From Gautieria morchelliformis (Eukaryota > Basidiomycota > Agaricomycetes > Gomphales > Gomphaceae), in NCBI GenBank assembly GCA_015179125.1, contig WHVA01000286.1, positions 81,227-145,226 on the forward strand: a DNA stretch of 64,000 bases. Reading direction: 5' to 3'. The first letter of the stretch is position 1; every line of letters starts with the position of its first letter. Made by a program: the position numbers and the translations under genes. The notes under the pieces are model-generated. The model saw only the letters and a list, made by a program, of their open reading frames with translations, searched no databases and was not told the origin of the DNA. This document shows positions 23,705-35,370 of this stretch, piece by piece.

Positions 23705-24425
23705 TCACTCTAATATGCCATCATGTGTCTTAGACCTCTTGGCTGCATGTTCAATCGGTGACACTGGGAACGGGGTAGGTCGGCGCGATGGCATGCTATA
23801 GCGAAAGCCACTTGGTGCCATCGCTATCTTGTCATTCGCGGTCTGAATCCTGTTGGGAACTCGCGGCATTGAAGACAATGTGAAGTCCTTGACCCATGAC
23901 TCGGAGTCAGCGCCAGTGCCCCACAGCAAGAAAAGCATCACTCACTATGTCTCTGGCATTGGGTGTCTCATGGCGATCGGCGTCATGATCATGATCCAGG
24001 ATTGGATAATCGTCCAAACATGTCAATATTTTCTTTGCCCAAAGGCTGGAACCTGAAGGAAGGGGCCTTGGTTCGGGTTTGTCGGATGTATCTGAAACCC
24101 GCTGCATGGCAGCGCTTCGAGGCTCCTTCGCATCCACAAGCACAGGCAGGGCTTCTCCCACATTTATGATTAGTGTCTGGCAATAGATAGCGTTAAACCC
24201 TTGTAAAAGATGAAAACCGCTGAGGAAACATACCACTGGACCTGGGGCTGTCGGGGTAATTTTGATTTCAAGAGAATGGGCCCGGCCTTCCAGGAACACG
24301 GCAATGTTGTTCGTGTTGATTTCGAATTTTGTGATCGATGAGGGAATAGTGACCTTGTCCATCGCAGTGGTCAGTTGATGTGTGGTGAAGGTGTGAGATA
24401 ACAGGTGAGGACTTAAGTTTGACAA
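23705..24425 (-). CDS. Small protein of the second transposon
   Basis: The function is not recognised. It begins MSNLSPHLLSHTFTTHQL or, more likely, at the internal Met before DKVTIPSSITKFEINTNN (about 24365). After FLEGRAHSLEIKITPTAPG comes an intron, then TLIINVGEALPVLVDAKEPR, an acidic DDYPILDHDHDADRH segment, and a final basic AAKRSKTHDGILE near 23705. It lies upstream of and co-directional with the transposase and probably belongs to the same element. Confidence 0.4.
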
Positions 24426-24430
24426 GCGGG

Positions 24431-24854
24431 ACGGGAGTCAGGCTGGTGAGCATATGGATTAGCTATCTGCAAGCATGTCGAGTGGCTCACATCAGGCTTA
24501 CACAAACATCGACTGGAGATGATTGTGGTTTCACAGGCAGCAGTGAACGTTTTGTTCGCATTTTACGCACCGACTTTTGCAAACATCACACAGGGCTTCA
24601 CAACATGGGAACTGAGAGCTTGTGGAAATACACTAGGTGAAAGATTGCTGAAATCCCCCAGAAACCACAGTGAAAGTGGGAAGAGTGACGTCTAGGAAAG
24701 CTCTGCTAGAAAAGGTTTATTCAAGGTTGGAGAAATGTGACACAAACAATCGACAACAATGTTTCAGGGACATCGGCTTGGAAACCTGTGCCAAAGAAGA
24801 ACCTCGACTGGTGGTGTAGAAGAACAATACTAGAATAAAAACAATGGAAATACA
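24431..24854. other. Junction between the second transposon and the Mutator-like element
   Basis: No gene is seen. The sequence is AT-rich towards 24854, where the terminal inverted repeat of the Mutator-like element starts. Confidence 0.5.
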
Positions 24855-24899
24855 AATAATGTCTCGTGGGAATGCATTTTTGTCTCCGACAACCAGCCG
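24855..24899 (+). repeat. MULE terminal inverted repeat, left
   Basis: Pairs with 32830-32874. It is followed by spaced tgtctc words at 24861, 24881, about 24918, about 24960 and about 25005, a possible transposase-binding ladder. Confidence 0.82.
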
Positions 24900-25570
24900 C
24901 ATGTCACGACGCATTGTCTCAACCCGGAAGCATTTTGGTCCCGCGTTGGCCACATTTTTGTCTCATCCACAATAAATTAATGTCCCACCCAGATGTCCTT
25001 TCTGTCTCAACTTTCTCTAGCTCTCCATATACTCACCCAAAAATCACGAGTGGGGGCTCGTTTTGTTGCCCGAATTGAGCACTATACGGCAAAATTACTA
25101 GTTTGTTGATCCGGGCGCCATGCCACTCAAGATATCGGGTTCGGCCTACTTTTTTGGCCTTGAGATGATGTCCGTACACATGCACCAAGTCACCATATAG
25201 GATCCAATTATGGTAAGAGAAATCATGTAAAGTATGCCCACGGGCCCGGGGACCGTTCTAACCATTATCATGCCGTTACAGTGTACGTTTAGGACTAATA
25301 TCGAGGTGGTGCCCTCTTCATCTAACCATTGCATCACCCATGATGCTACTCTTGTCCTTGGATATCCCTAAGCGCAAGGTGTATCTTGGTTACGCCTAAC
25401 GCGGACAACGTCGCTTTGTTATTTGTCCACTGTGTATGTCTCGGTGGACTATGTCACTTTGTGGTTTGTCTGTCTTAAGCATATACTGTGTGAATACTGA
25501 ACTTCTCAGTGTTCTTTGACGCCCCTCAGCTATATAACAGCGCACGATGCGTTCTCTTCAATAAATCGAC

Positions 25571-28544
25571 ATGCCGCCTAACACACGACGCCCCGGTCGA
25601 CCGCCGAAGAAGTTCCGTAAACCTGGACGGCAAACCCGGAATGACAACCTTCGCATCTTCAATACTACTAGCAGCCCCCCTGCAGAGAGTCCCCACACGG
25701 CTTCCATCACCTCTTCAAACAACTCTGAGTCCGACATCATCATCACTCCAAGACGGCGTGCGTATCTAGATATGGTCTATGAAGCTCACAGTCTCCCTCC
25801 CCCTGATCTCAGTACAAACCGATCCAACAAGCCCCTTCTCTTGGACTCCGTCCAACGCCTGGCGCCGGTATGGAAGGATGTGGGTCATGTCCTCACCACC
25901 AAGCTGCCGGATTGGTTTGATGCTCAAGTAAGTTATCAGGAATTATATATGTGCATACTAATAAAATGATTGACATTATAGTGCAATGACTATAATCCCT
26001 ACAGGGCCACCACTTCTGTGTCTGTTGACCAGTCGTGGTTTGGACATCCGAACGACACACCCGTTGATGTCAGGGCACGTCCCTTCATCCTGTTCTGGAA
26101 TGAAACATCTGGACTTTCACTCCAGGGACGTGAGGCAGCTATTTTACAAAAGAGGGTCGTTGCCCGGTTTGAATACAAGTGCCGAGGAGCCTGTGCCTTG
26201 GTATCAGACACATCTGACTCTGCGACAGAGTCCGATCAGGAAGATAAATGTTCTAATCCTCTCGTGCAACGCAAAAACCGTTGGAAACAATGCCCAGGTC
26301 AAGTGAGACTCATGGTACGGGCTCGTTTTGATTTAATTATTGTAGTACTAACAATATGATCATACAGCTTGAGGCTTATGCTGACGACTTGACTCGGGTC
26401 ACTGTTTGGCAATCCGGTACCCACGAAGACGCAAATCCGAAAAACTTGCTTTGGTCACGGCGTTTGCGTAACCTGGTATCTGAACGGCTGAGGCTGGTAG
26501 GTGTCAAGGCTACAACGGTTATGCGTGGTACATGCCTTACCTATGGCAAGTACAATAAGAAACTTACAAAACAATCCATTGCAGAGCTAGTTAACCAGTA
26601 CCGGAACCCGTTGCCCACTTCCAGACCAACAAATGCCCCAACTGACATAACCGACAACTTCCCAGCATTCTGCAGGCCAACTGCCAAACAGATCAGACAG
26701 TTGTTACCTGCCGTCGTTCGCCGAGTACGTCTGGATCAGGATCCTTTCACTGCCGTCGTAATTCTCAAGAATCGCAATCCCCACAAGATTTACAAGTAGG
26801 TCTATGAATATATCTGTTGAATTTATCATACCTACCTATTTCGAAGTTTCATCCCTCATAATCCCCGCAAGCCTGACAGTCTGTCGCGGTTCACATGTGC
26901 TATGGCAGACAATTTCACCCTCGAGAATTTAATTCTCCATGGCACGCGTGATGGTTTGGCCGCAGATACTAGCTGGCGCAATAAAAATGAAAATCGTGCA
27001 GCCGTGACATTCCTGATTGCGGTCAATGAGCATCAACACTTCGTTCCAGGTCAGTCACTGTGCATGCTATGGCATATTATATCTAATGGCAACGTTTTGT
27101 CTACTATGATGTACGTAGGATCTGTATTACTGTCTGCAAATGTGCGCACGCAGACCTTAGCCACGTACCTGGAAGCTACCAAGATCAAGGTAGGACGACG
27201 AGCAAAACAGATTAACGCAGGTACGATATGGGCCCAATAGTCATATTTTCTTAATCTCATACAGTACCATGGCAGATACAAGCAGCATCGAGCACCCTGG
27301 AGAAACCGACAGGGCCGAAATCATGAGGCTTTGCAGGGGCATTGTCAAGGAAGGCTGGCACATCCCAAAGTTCATGATTGATAAGTGTAGGTCTGAGCTC
27401 AAAGCCATCAAGCAAGGTAAGTCGACTATCTGTATGCTACGTATGGCTGTCCTCTGAAAAGACCACAAATTTAGCATTTCCCGACACATATATCCGGCTG
27501 TGCCAGTTTCATGTCATACAGGCGATCTTACGTTGGGACGGCGATGACAAGCCTAAGAGCACATGTCCCAGGATTTCGCAGGATTATCAAGTATGAAATC
27601 CTGAACTTTTTCCGTGGTCTCCAGCGCTGCCGAACTTGGGATTCTTGGCCAGCTGCAAGGGACAACACTTTCCTGGAACAGGTTGACAAGTTAATCATGT
27701 CACAAGATGTCCAAGTGGCCGTGCATGTTTCTGATTCTGATTCAAGCGCAGACTCTGAGAGCTCGCAGTCAGATGACCCTCAGAAGCTGGGCATGCGCAA
27801 ACGGGGAATGTCAAAGTCAACTGCTCAAGTCCGAACACAGCAATCGGCATGGGTGTGTGACTACTTCAGCCGCAACTGGTTCACAGAGGAGTGGATAGGT
27901 GAGGCATCAAACAAATATGTGTGATGGGATAACATGCTCACTGGGTATGGTAACTCAGAGCACTTCACAGATATTGGGCTCCCCGCTGGACAGACTCGTG
28001 ACAGCACATGGAATGTGAATAACTGGATTGAACGAGGTTTTCGTGTTTTTGACTCGGTATTTCTGGACAACCGCAAGAATAAACGGTGAGTTCGAGTGAA
28101 TATGATAGCATATGTCTCTGACATGTTTTCTGGAAGGATCGATCGTTTAGCTGGGATTATTCTGAATGAATTCTTTCCTTACTACAGATTCTGGGCCTCT
28201 ACCCCTCGGAATGAGCCTCGCGACCTTGTGCAATTAAACTACGAAGCTCATCAACTGTGGGATACCGGTCTCGTGCATCAGGTAGGATCACATGGCCGTT
28301 TTCAAGTTTTGGCATTACTGTGAGTGGGAATGCTAGTACTCTGCATGCCCAGGTCCTGAATGGCATGTTCGCCAGGGATTCCAAAACGCCAGGGGCTTTT
28401 AAGGTTGACATTCTTGCACCAAGCTGTACATGTGACGCATGGGTTCAAACAGGGAAGTATTGCGCTCACCTTCTAGCTGGTAAATTGCAAGTGTCAAATG
28501 GACTGGCTTCTGAATGGAAAGGTGCAGTACATTGTTTACATTAG
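25571..28544 (+). CDS. MULE transposase with SWIM zinc finger
   Basis: This transposase of the Mutator superfamily would cut and move the element. The N-terminus (MPPNTRRPGRPPKKFRKPGR) has an AT-hook-like RPGRPPK. Exon 1 ends at 25927 and the intron is 25928-25981. The DNA-binding region follows (PFILFWNETSGLSLQGREA and VTVWQSGTHEDANPKNLLWS). The catalytic core spans about 26880-27600: TFLIAVNEHQHFVPV, VRTQTLATYLEATKIK, then WHIPKFMIDKCRSELKAIKQ joined across an intron to FPDTYIRLCQFHVIQAILRW. This shows the MULE acidic residue and C-x2-H pair. The C-terminus has a SWIM finger, CTCDAWVQTGKYCAH, near 28430-28475. About nine short introns are inferred. I saw no obvious inactivating change, but phase at every join was not proved. 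Confidence 0.78.
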
Positions 28545-28859
28545 ATATCAGTCACACAGCTAAATAAATGCAGCGCTCGAAACTAGCAATCAAAAACGCC
28601 TACCACTCACGCAGGACAAAGGGAAACGTCCTCAGACACGTCAGCGATCTGATAAAGTCTGGGATGCCGAGATCAATCAATGCCTGAAGAAGGTGTACGC
28701 ACACCAGGCTACATACACCGTTGTTGATGAAGACCCTCAATCATCAAGTTCGACAGAGCCTGTTGAGCTTGATGGTGGTTCACCAGCTCCGAAAAATCAA
28801 TGTGAGCATCAATTGACCTGGCATGCATGATATTTATAAATTATGTAGTTATTTCTACT

Positions 28860-31800
28860 CCTATTTCTGCCCATGGACAGCCAACCCCAGTGGTCCCCAT
28901 GCAGCCATGGCGATCTCCAACGAAACGACGCGCGGTTCCGCAATTCAGCAGAAAGCCCGGTAGAAAGCCAACCAAACGTTTGATGACCAGTGTTATGACA
29001 GTCACACCTGCATTACGGAAACACCTGGCTAGGTGCAAGGTGCTAGGCCAACCTCCTGGACAGTTCACGCTAGGAGTTGCTGGTCCTCTCGACGGGACAC
29101 CTGATGAGTCTATTGCAGGCTCAAGCACCAAGCCCCTTTCGAGTCAACTTGTCCGATTGAGTCCTGACGTTGAACCCAGACATCTCCTTGATGATCTTAC
29201 TGCCGAAGACCTAGCAATTTGGTCTGCTGACTGCTCGTGGTGGGACAACCCGGAATACTGGCTCAGAATTGAGGAGATGATGGTGTTTGTTGAAATGTTC
29301 AACTCACTCAGCACAGCATGTGGACTCTTCAGGACACAACCAGAAGCGCCTCGGACAAGAGCAAGCTACTGTTTCTGGCCCTGTGTGACTATGAACTGTT
29401 AGGATTTACGGTCAATGGCATCTACCCACTTAATGCTGCCAAACTCCAAGCCTTGCGCTCACAGGGGGAACTTTCTGAAACGGTGATCAACAGCTACTTT
29501 CACCTCTACACCCTGGATTGCCATACCAGTACCTCAGATCTGGCCAGTTTTAAGATCTTTGACACTATACTTGTTGGGTGCATTTATGCTCCTGCACCAA
29601 AATCAAGCATAATATATCCAATTTGTTGTGTGGCCTTCCAATTTCTTCTCACATTGCTCTTGTATTATGCATCCATTTCTCTGGTTATTTTCGAAATTTT
29701 CCACTCATTTCTTATCTCTCTATTTCATCTTGTTATTCCTACTTTCACAAGCGGCTGCACCCAGCGGAGTCTGAAATGACTTCGACGCGCGAGCCCTTGG
29801 GCGCTAAAGGGCCGGGTAGTAGTACATGCGCAGTGGAACACATTTCCCCCTCTCTCAGTGACCACTAAATTCACTGAGAGAGGCAAGTAAATTAGTCTAG
29901 TAGTCTTTGCATTTATTGACCTAGAAATCCTCTATAGTGAATTGATTTCTAGGTAGTGTATAATATATTTATAGTGACCACTAAATTCACTGAGAGAGTG
30001 AATTGATTTCTAGTCTATTCTTTTGAATAACAAGTCCATACCTACTGCCTATAATTCCTGTCCTCTACAATACTTGCTGATCGCATTTGTGATGCCCCTC
30101 TGACAGCTACATTTGGGCCTCCAGGACAGGGGAGAGGACGAAGAAAAAAGGGAAGTAAGCTCACCTCTTGGGTACCTGATGTAGGTCTCTCTTATCACAT
30201 TTATCAGTAAATCAGCTGACTTGAATATGTTTTAGTGCAATGTATTTAATTATGGAAGACTTCTCCTTCCATGGTTTATTGCCAAAAAAAGGCATTGGAT
30301 ACTGGTAGCAATTAACATGCAAACCATGTTGATTCGCATATATGATAGCATGACCCGCAATGTGCTTATGCACAAGCACATCTATGAGGTTTGTGTCACT
30401 AAGCCCTCTATATATTCTCTTTTTGTCTCACTGTGTGATATCCTAGCGCATTTTACGCTTTCTTGCATGGGAGTCACATTGCTCAGTCGAGGTGAAATTT
30501 CTGGCATTTGGCGTCAGAATTCAGATGAGCATATGCGATCAGAGGTAAGACTTACTTATAATTGCATGTTGGCTCCATATTCACCTGGTTATAAGCTACC
30601 TTCTCACTTACCCCAGCAGTCAAACATCACCGACTGTGGGGTATACCTGGTGGCGTTTACACAGGAGTTAGTGAGAGGTGGTGATCCAGAAGCACCTACA
30701 TACTTGCTGAGTGCTGGTGACATTGAAGGTCTGCGTACCCAAATAGGACAACACTTGGCTTGTGAATGGCAAGATAAACAGGCAGTGCCCCGTGCGTCAT
30801 TCTCCCATTGCAAATCTAACCCTGCACCCTTCCCACTATCTGAGTGGGTGGAACCGTTTAAAATGACATTGAGGGTGCCCAATACCCATAACCCTGCCTC
30901 CACCAATGTCATTCTGTCTGCCCAGGTGAGAGAGACATATGTGCCTCGCATGGATGCCTGGGCATTGTGGCCCCTTGCTCCGGGAGACCTACATTTCCCA
31001 GCACGGATCACAGCATGCGATATTTCATCTCAGGTCGCAACCTTCCGAGTCTTCTATGACATTTTGCCTCTCCCAAACACCTATGAATTCACTCGCACGT
31101 TCGCCGAATGTTATGATCTCATGGGTGCCCCTGACGATTCAGTGCCTGAGCTCCAAACCTATCAGGTACGTGCTGGATTATGTTCTACGGAACTGGACTG
31201 TCCTTAATATATTTTTCATAGATCCCCAAATTAAGATGGCCCGCCGACTTGGACACGCGTGACCTAGAGGCTGCTGAAGCCCAAGGTCTAGCAGATGACC
31301 AAATCAGAGACATTCTCTCACCGGCAAAGGCAGCTGCACATGACTATCTGTGCACAGTCATTGATACTGTTGCAGAGATTCTCGCGCAACCATCAAGAAC
31401 ACCGTTCAACAGACTAGTCGACCAATGGAATGAACGTCTAGCCAAGCGCACACGATACACACTTGATGCTGGTCTGACTTTTGACTTTTTTAGAGAACAT
31501 TCCCAATACCTAGACAATGTGGATGCATACATCATTGGATCCTCTTGTGCTAGCAGACTCGCATGTGTGTTACGAGAAACGCATGGCATTCAGGGCCACC
31601 TGGAACAGACAAACCTGGCGTTTGGCCCTGGTTGCGCAATTCTGGCTTACTATCTGCTAGGTAATCGACTGGGGCTCGGAGCTGAAGAAACGTACGTGCT
31701 GGCAGACCAGGGCCACCTGTATCGACCCTCCTCGGATCATGAATTGGTATGGGAAGCTATGCGAGGGCGCGTTTCGCTGAGTGTCAAAGGACACGATGAT

Positions 31801-32497
31801 TTTGAACGGACGCACAGGATTATGGACGCGACGATCAAGCTACCGGGCGTTGAGGTGTCCTTTGCTTCTGATCCTAAGGTCATCACTTTATTTTCTGCTT
31901 TATTTGACACTTATCACATAATAGCAGGCTCATATTGAAGAAGCCCCTTCACGCGATGTGGATAAACGCGATGCGGACACTGGGCGCACTAAAGAACATC
32001 TCCCACAAGAAGCTGTAACTGTTATTCCCAAAGCTGGTCAAATGGAAAGTCCCGATGTACTACAAGGTCACGAAGATGAAGCTATGGCGAGTGGAAGCGA
32101 GGTGCAGCAGACGGCAGCTGTAAAAGAACCCAGCAAACCTACACAAGAGCCTAGTCAAGGAGAAGCCGAAAGTGTAGAAAGGGCTCGAGTGGAACATGCA
32201 GCGACCAACAAAACAGAAGAGACTAGGTCATCTTTAGCTATAGATGCAGCTCCGGCGGTTGGGTCTGCTCTAGCTACAGATCAACTGCCCTTGATTCGAC
32301 TTGTGAAGACCACCGAGGGATGGAAAGCATTTGCCGGTGCTCTTCCACATGGTAAACAGCGAGAGGATACTTCTGGTGACGGCTTGGAAACAAACTATAC
32401 GGGCACTCAGAAGATATCCAACGCTAAGCGAAAGCGAAGCCCCGAAGGAGTCCTGGCACCGGCAGTTGTAGGGCGACGTCTGCGGCCCCGAAAATAG
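28860..32497 (+). CDS. Ulp1-type cysteine protease gene within the MULE
   Basis: A C48-like protease, the family that cleaves SUMO or related tags, carried as a transposon passenger. The N-terminal region is basic (KRRAVPQFSRKPGRKPTKR). SETVINSYFHLYTL (about 29480-29520) matches the Ulp1 start motif. After an intron or insertion (about 29580-30110) come SWVPD, then VFNYGRLLLPWF and KKRHWILVAIN with the catalytic His, IYDSM with the Asp, and QQSNITDCGVYLVAF (about 30620-30660) with the catalytic Cys. A further intron joins LQTYQ to IPKLRWPADL, and the unrecognised region 31220-32497 follows, with AILAYYLLGNRLGLGAEE and an acidic then basic tail ending RRLRPRK. The triad is complete. MULEs with Ulp1-like genes are known in plants; here the partnership is seen directly by shared TIRs. 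Confidence 0.7.
29580..30110. other. Noncoding insertion or long intron with repeated hairpins
   Basis: This interrupts the Ulp1 coding region between two conserved motifs. It contains ctctctcagtgaccactaaa / ttcactgagagag hairpins at 29849-29883 and 29967-29999, and a gaattgatttctag word at 29940 and 29999. It looks like a small inserted element with fold-back sequence, possibly spliced out. Confidence 0.5.
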
Positions 32498-33035
32498 TTC
32501 ATCAAGTAAATCCCAATGTAGAATTATTAGAAATATACAGATTGTACTGGCCACAGTGGCTCTCATTAATGTGCACTCAATCTACTCTAATAGCGCTCCG
32601 GGATGGATTCCGTTCAAGGCTGCAAGAAGCAGAACATATGGTGGCGCGAAGCCTGTACGACACAAAGATTGACTTATAACTGAACGAACTTTGACGATAT
32701 CATGAAATGGATAATTTTGCTAGAATGTGCTCATTGAGAGCTTTCTATTGATCCCCGGTTCATATTTTAAGGTAGCGTTGGGGAGTAGGGGTTCAATGTT
32801 GAGACGGGTGGGTTATATTTGAGGACAGCCGGCTGGTTGTCGGAGACAGAAATGCATTCTCATGAGACATTATTATGCCTTGCAAAAACAATAGTGACTG
32901 CGGACAAAACTATCTATAGCTATTAAACAATGGGACCTGAGACAACAATGGCATACCATGTGATTTGTCACATGGTGTGACTCGGGGTGACGCGGTTTGC
33001 TCTTAGCTTACGCGTCCACTGCGTCCACTCCTACA
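32498..33035. other. MULE right subterminal region and outer flank
   Basis: Contains the right terminal repeat (32830-32874) and then about 160 bp of unknown sequence up to the end of the composite insertion. A small hairpin, accatgtga/tcacatggt, lies at about 32953-32975. Confidence 0.55.
32830..32874 (-). repeat. MULE terminal inverted repeat, right
   Basis: Begins cggctggttgtcggagaca and is the reverse complement of 24855-24899 with three mismatches. Confidence 0.82.
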
Positions 33036-33240
33036 GAACAGTGCTTCAGTACTGTTCCCAAGCGGAGAAATCTCGACATTGGACATAGCCACAGCAGCCA
33101 TAGCGTTTTACTTACCTACAGGATATCATGGAACTTGGTGAAATTTGAGGTCTTGGCATCCATCAAGTAGTCCGAAGAGCGACCCGGTTGGAAGATAGCT
33201 AGCTGAGCCTGACACTAGCCCTAAAACAAAAATAAATCGC
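33036..33240. repeat. Duplicated locus copy A, right part
   Basis: From GAACA at 33036 the sequence continues gtgcttcagtactgttccc as in copy B at 43931. Similarity holds to about 33240 (44125 in copy B), through gctgagcctgacacta. Confidence 0.82.
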
Positions 33241-33414
33241 CGACTGAGCTGCAGCCTACGTGACATAAATCAATGTCGTCACTGCTGCTACTAAATGCTG
33301 TATTTACTTAATAGGAAATGCCGTAAAACGCGTGCCTTACCACGCTCGCGGCTGTGTGCCGCGACCCTCGCGGCATAATAAAATACTTGAAATTCAACTA
33401 GCTTCCATCCTTCA

Positions 33415-33968
33415 ATGTCTCAACCAAAGCCGCAATCCCTGCTTGAAACCTTGAACGGCTATCCGACCTTAGCGCAAACGGTGACATGCGATGGCCTCGT
33501 CACTTACATCAACCTTGTATGGCACCTCAAGGACCGTATCGCTCCGTGTCAGCTGTAATGCAACAGAACCTCCTTCCCATCAGCCCGTCAACATCCACCA
33601 CTTCCTGTGCAATGCCATTGGCCAAGACGACAACACTGTGAAGCTCCTTTGGGAGGCCTTCAAATGGATGGGTTGGGATATTCCTGAAGGAGAGGGTACT
33701 ATGGCATACCGACAAAGTGAGTATCTGTTGCCATTATTCCTGAAACTTGGACCGGCCAGCGGTGTCGGTAAGATCCTCCGTTGTTTATTGCCTATTGCAT
33801 GGTTAATAATCACACCTCTCCAGCCTTCTACGAGTTGTTCCCTCCACACAAGATTTGCATCGACCTGCAATGTACTCAGGGTGAACGCAAAACGAAGAAT
33901 CATACTTTCTGCAAGTTGACTGAGCCCAACACTTACGGTGGCGGGCCACCGTTCTTACCAGGGACTTA
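33415..33968 (+). pseudogene. Fragment resembling the cysteine-cluster (CxC5-like) gene associated with KDZ transposons
   Basis: The ATG at 33415 opens MSQPKPQSLLETLNGYPTLA. A one-base frame change near 33550 separates it from VNIHHFLCNAIGQDDNTVKL and LLWEAFKWMGWDIPEGEG. After a probable intron (about 33718-33823) comes YELFPPHKICIDLQCTQGER with further cysteines (HTFCKLTEPNTYG). Short N-terminal segments followed by PP-x-C-x3-C-type clusters are typical of genes linked with KDZ transposases. No transposase catalytic region follows, so this is a leftover. The family call is by resemblance only. Confidence 0.45.
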
Positions 33969-35237
33969 GCTGCCATCCCTTGCTACAATACATTTCTCTA
34001 CTGCAGAAGTAAGCACTGATTATATCTCTGACAATATCTAAAGTATTGAATAAATCTCCATCCGAGTATTTGTAGCATCCATTCCACTTCCTCTGCCTTG
34101 ATGCGAGCCTGACTTGGGTGTTGCCATTTTTCACCAGGCATAATATCTTTGCCCGTGCTTGCACTCGATTTGCGATCACACAGTGATTCAGCACACCTCA
34201 GCAACATGTTGTAACGCTCAACACTGATGTTCTCACTGCTAGTTCCTGTGGCGATTGGAAGATGTATGCCGCCCCAAATGCAGCTACTGAAGACAATATG
34301 ATAAGCACAAGCATGAGCACGCTTCTCGCAGTGTATGACGAGTTTGACCACGACTTCAGGGACTAGGATGAGATGCAAGTGTTGAGCACGTGTCAGGGGC
34401 TTGATGGTATCAGGGAACCCATCTGATGGGAAGAGAGAGTAGACACATTTGGGGATAAGTTTGAAACATTTTTTGCCAAAGCTAAATGTTTATGAGGGTG
34501 AAAAATCTCCTGACAGAGGTCGCTTCCTGCCTGGTCCACGTCCACTGATTCATCTTTCTGCCGGGTCCCGGTCCACAGACTTCGCGACGAGCGAGATGTT
34601 TTAAGCGTTTCTGGTTTTCTTTTTCTTTTTTTTCTTTTCTTTTTTTTTTTTTTTGGCCAGGGAGGGGAAATCTGCTGACAGATGAACTTCCTTTCAGGAA
34701 GACAGTCTGGGGTTTTGACCCACTAAAACCCCCCCTCCTTGTCGGCCGGCCTGGCTCCCGAGGTTCGCCGCCCCACACTCGCTGCCCATCGGGGCAGCAG
34801 TCGGGTTTGATGTGGATGTGCTCCCACGCGGCTCTGCGTTTCTGGTTATTTTCGCGCATGGCTGCTTGTCTTGAGTGCTGCTGCTCTTCCCATATCTCTC
34901 TCCGGTACCCCAATCTCCACTCAAGCCACCTGCCTCTTTCCGACCCTATCAGGGCTGCAAACACCATCCAACCGCCGTTGAGAGGCACACCCCTTCCACG
35001 TACGCTTAGGAGACGATCCATAACACCCCAGAGGGTATCCGGCAAGCTCCTCGCCATACAGGAAGAGGGACATCGAACAGCGGCCATGTGAATCTGCAGG
35101 ATCGAGAGGGGAATGCAGGGGGGTAAGCAACCGAAATCTTAATCGAAATACCGTATAGAAATGCGTTGGTGTTTCTGGGCTGCTTGTGTGTCGATAATAG
35201 TAATAGTTACGAAAAGGGACAGCGGAGCACTGCATTA
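33969..35237. other. Low-complexity and unassigned sequence
   Basis: A long T-rich run at about 34617-34655 (poly-A on the minus strand) and a GC-rich block follow. Minus-strand open frames at 33998-34378 and 34482-35087 show no domain I recognise. The T-rich run could be the tail of a retroposed sequence. Confidence 0.4.
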
Positions 35238-35370
35238 TTAGATGTTGAATAAAAAATTAGGCTTTAAAGAGCGTGCTGGAAACAAGATGGTTATATGGCG
35301 AGGACTAATCAAAAATTGTGAAATGCGTACTGGATTTTTTGTCAGCCGAAAATGTGAAGACCAGAGGTTC

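Larger units (their letters stand above)
17460..24430 (-). mobile_element. Large CACTA-like DNA transposon (family not named)
   Basis: Three minus-strand genes (23705-24425, 19180-23469 and 17460-18901) form a block with the look of a large basidiomycete transposon. Terminal repeats were not found, so the limits are those of the genes. Confidence 0.55.
24855..32874 (+). mobile_element. Mutator-like (MULE) transposon carrying an Ulp1-type protease gene
   Basis: An 8.0-kb element bounded by 45-bp terminal inverted repeats matching at about 42 of 45 positions, both beginning aataatgtctc. Inside are two plus-strand genes: the transposase (25571-28544) and a protease-containing gene (28860-32497). 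No target-site duplication is evident. Confidence 0.78.
9980..33035. mobile_element. Composite 23-kb insertion splitting duplicated locus A
   Basis: Sequence left of 9979 and right of 33041 is contiguous in copy B (43900-44125), so everything between entered copy A. A 5-bp duplication, GAACA, marks the entry. The insert holds at least three transposons (Plavaka, a CACTA-like element and a Mutator-like element), so it grew by nesting. The outermost sequences, tataagagttatataaac on the left and gcgtccactcctaca on the right, are not inverted repeats of each other. The primary inserted element is unidentified. Confidence 0.75.

Noticed and set aside
34482-35087. Minus-strand 201-codon open frame
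   Set aside because: Half is low-complexity Lys/Glu from the T-rich tract and nothing matches a known protein. No gene call is justified.
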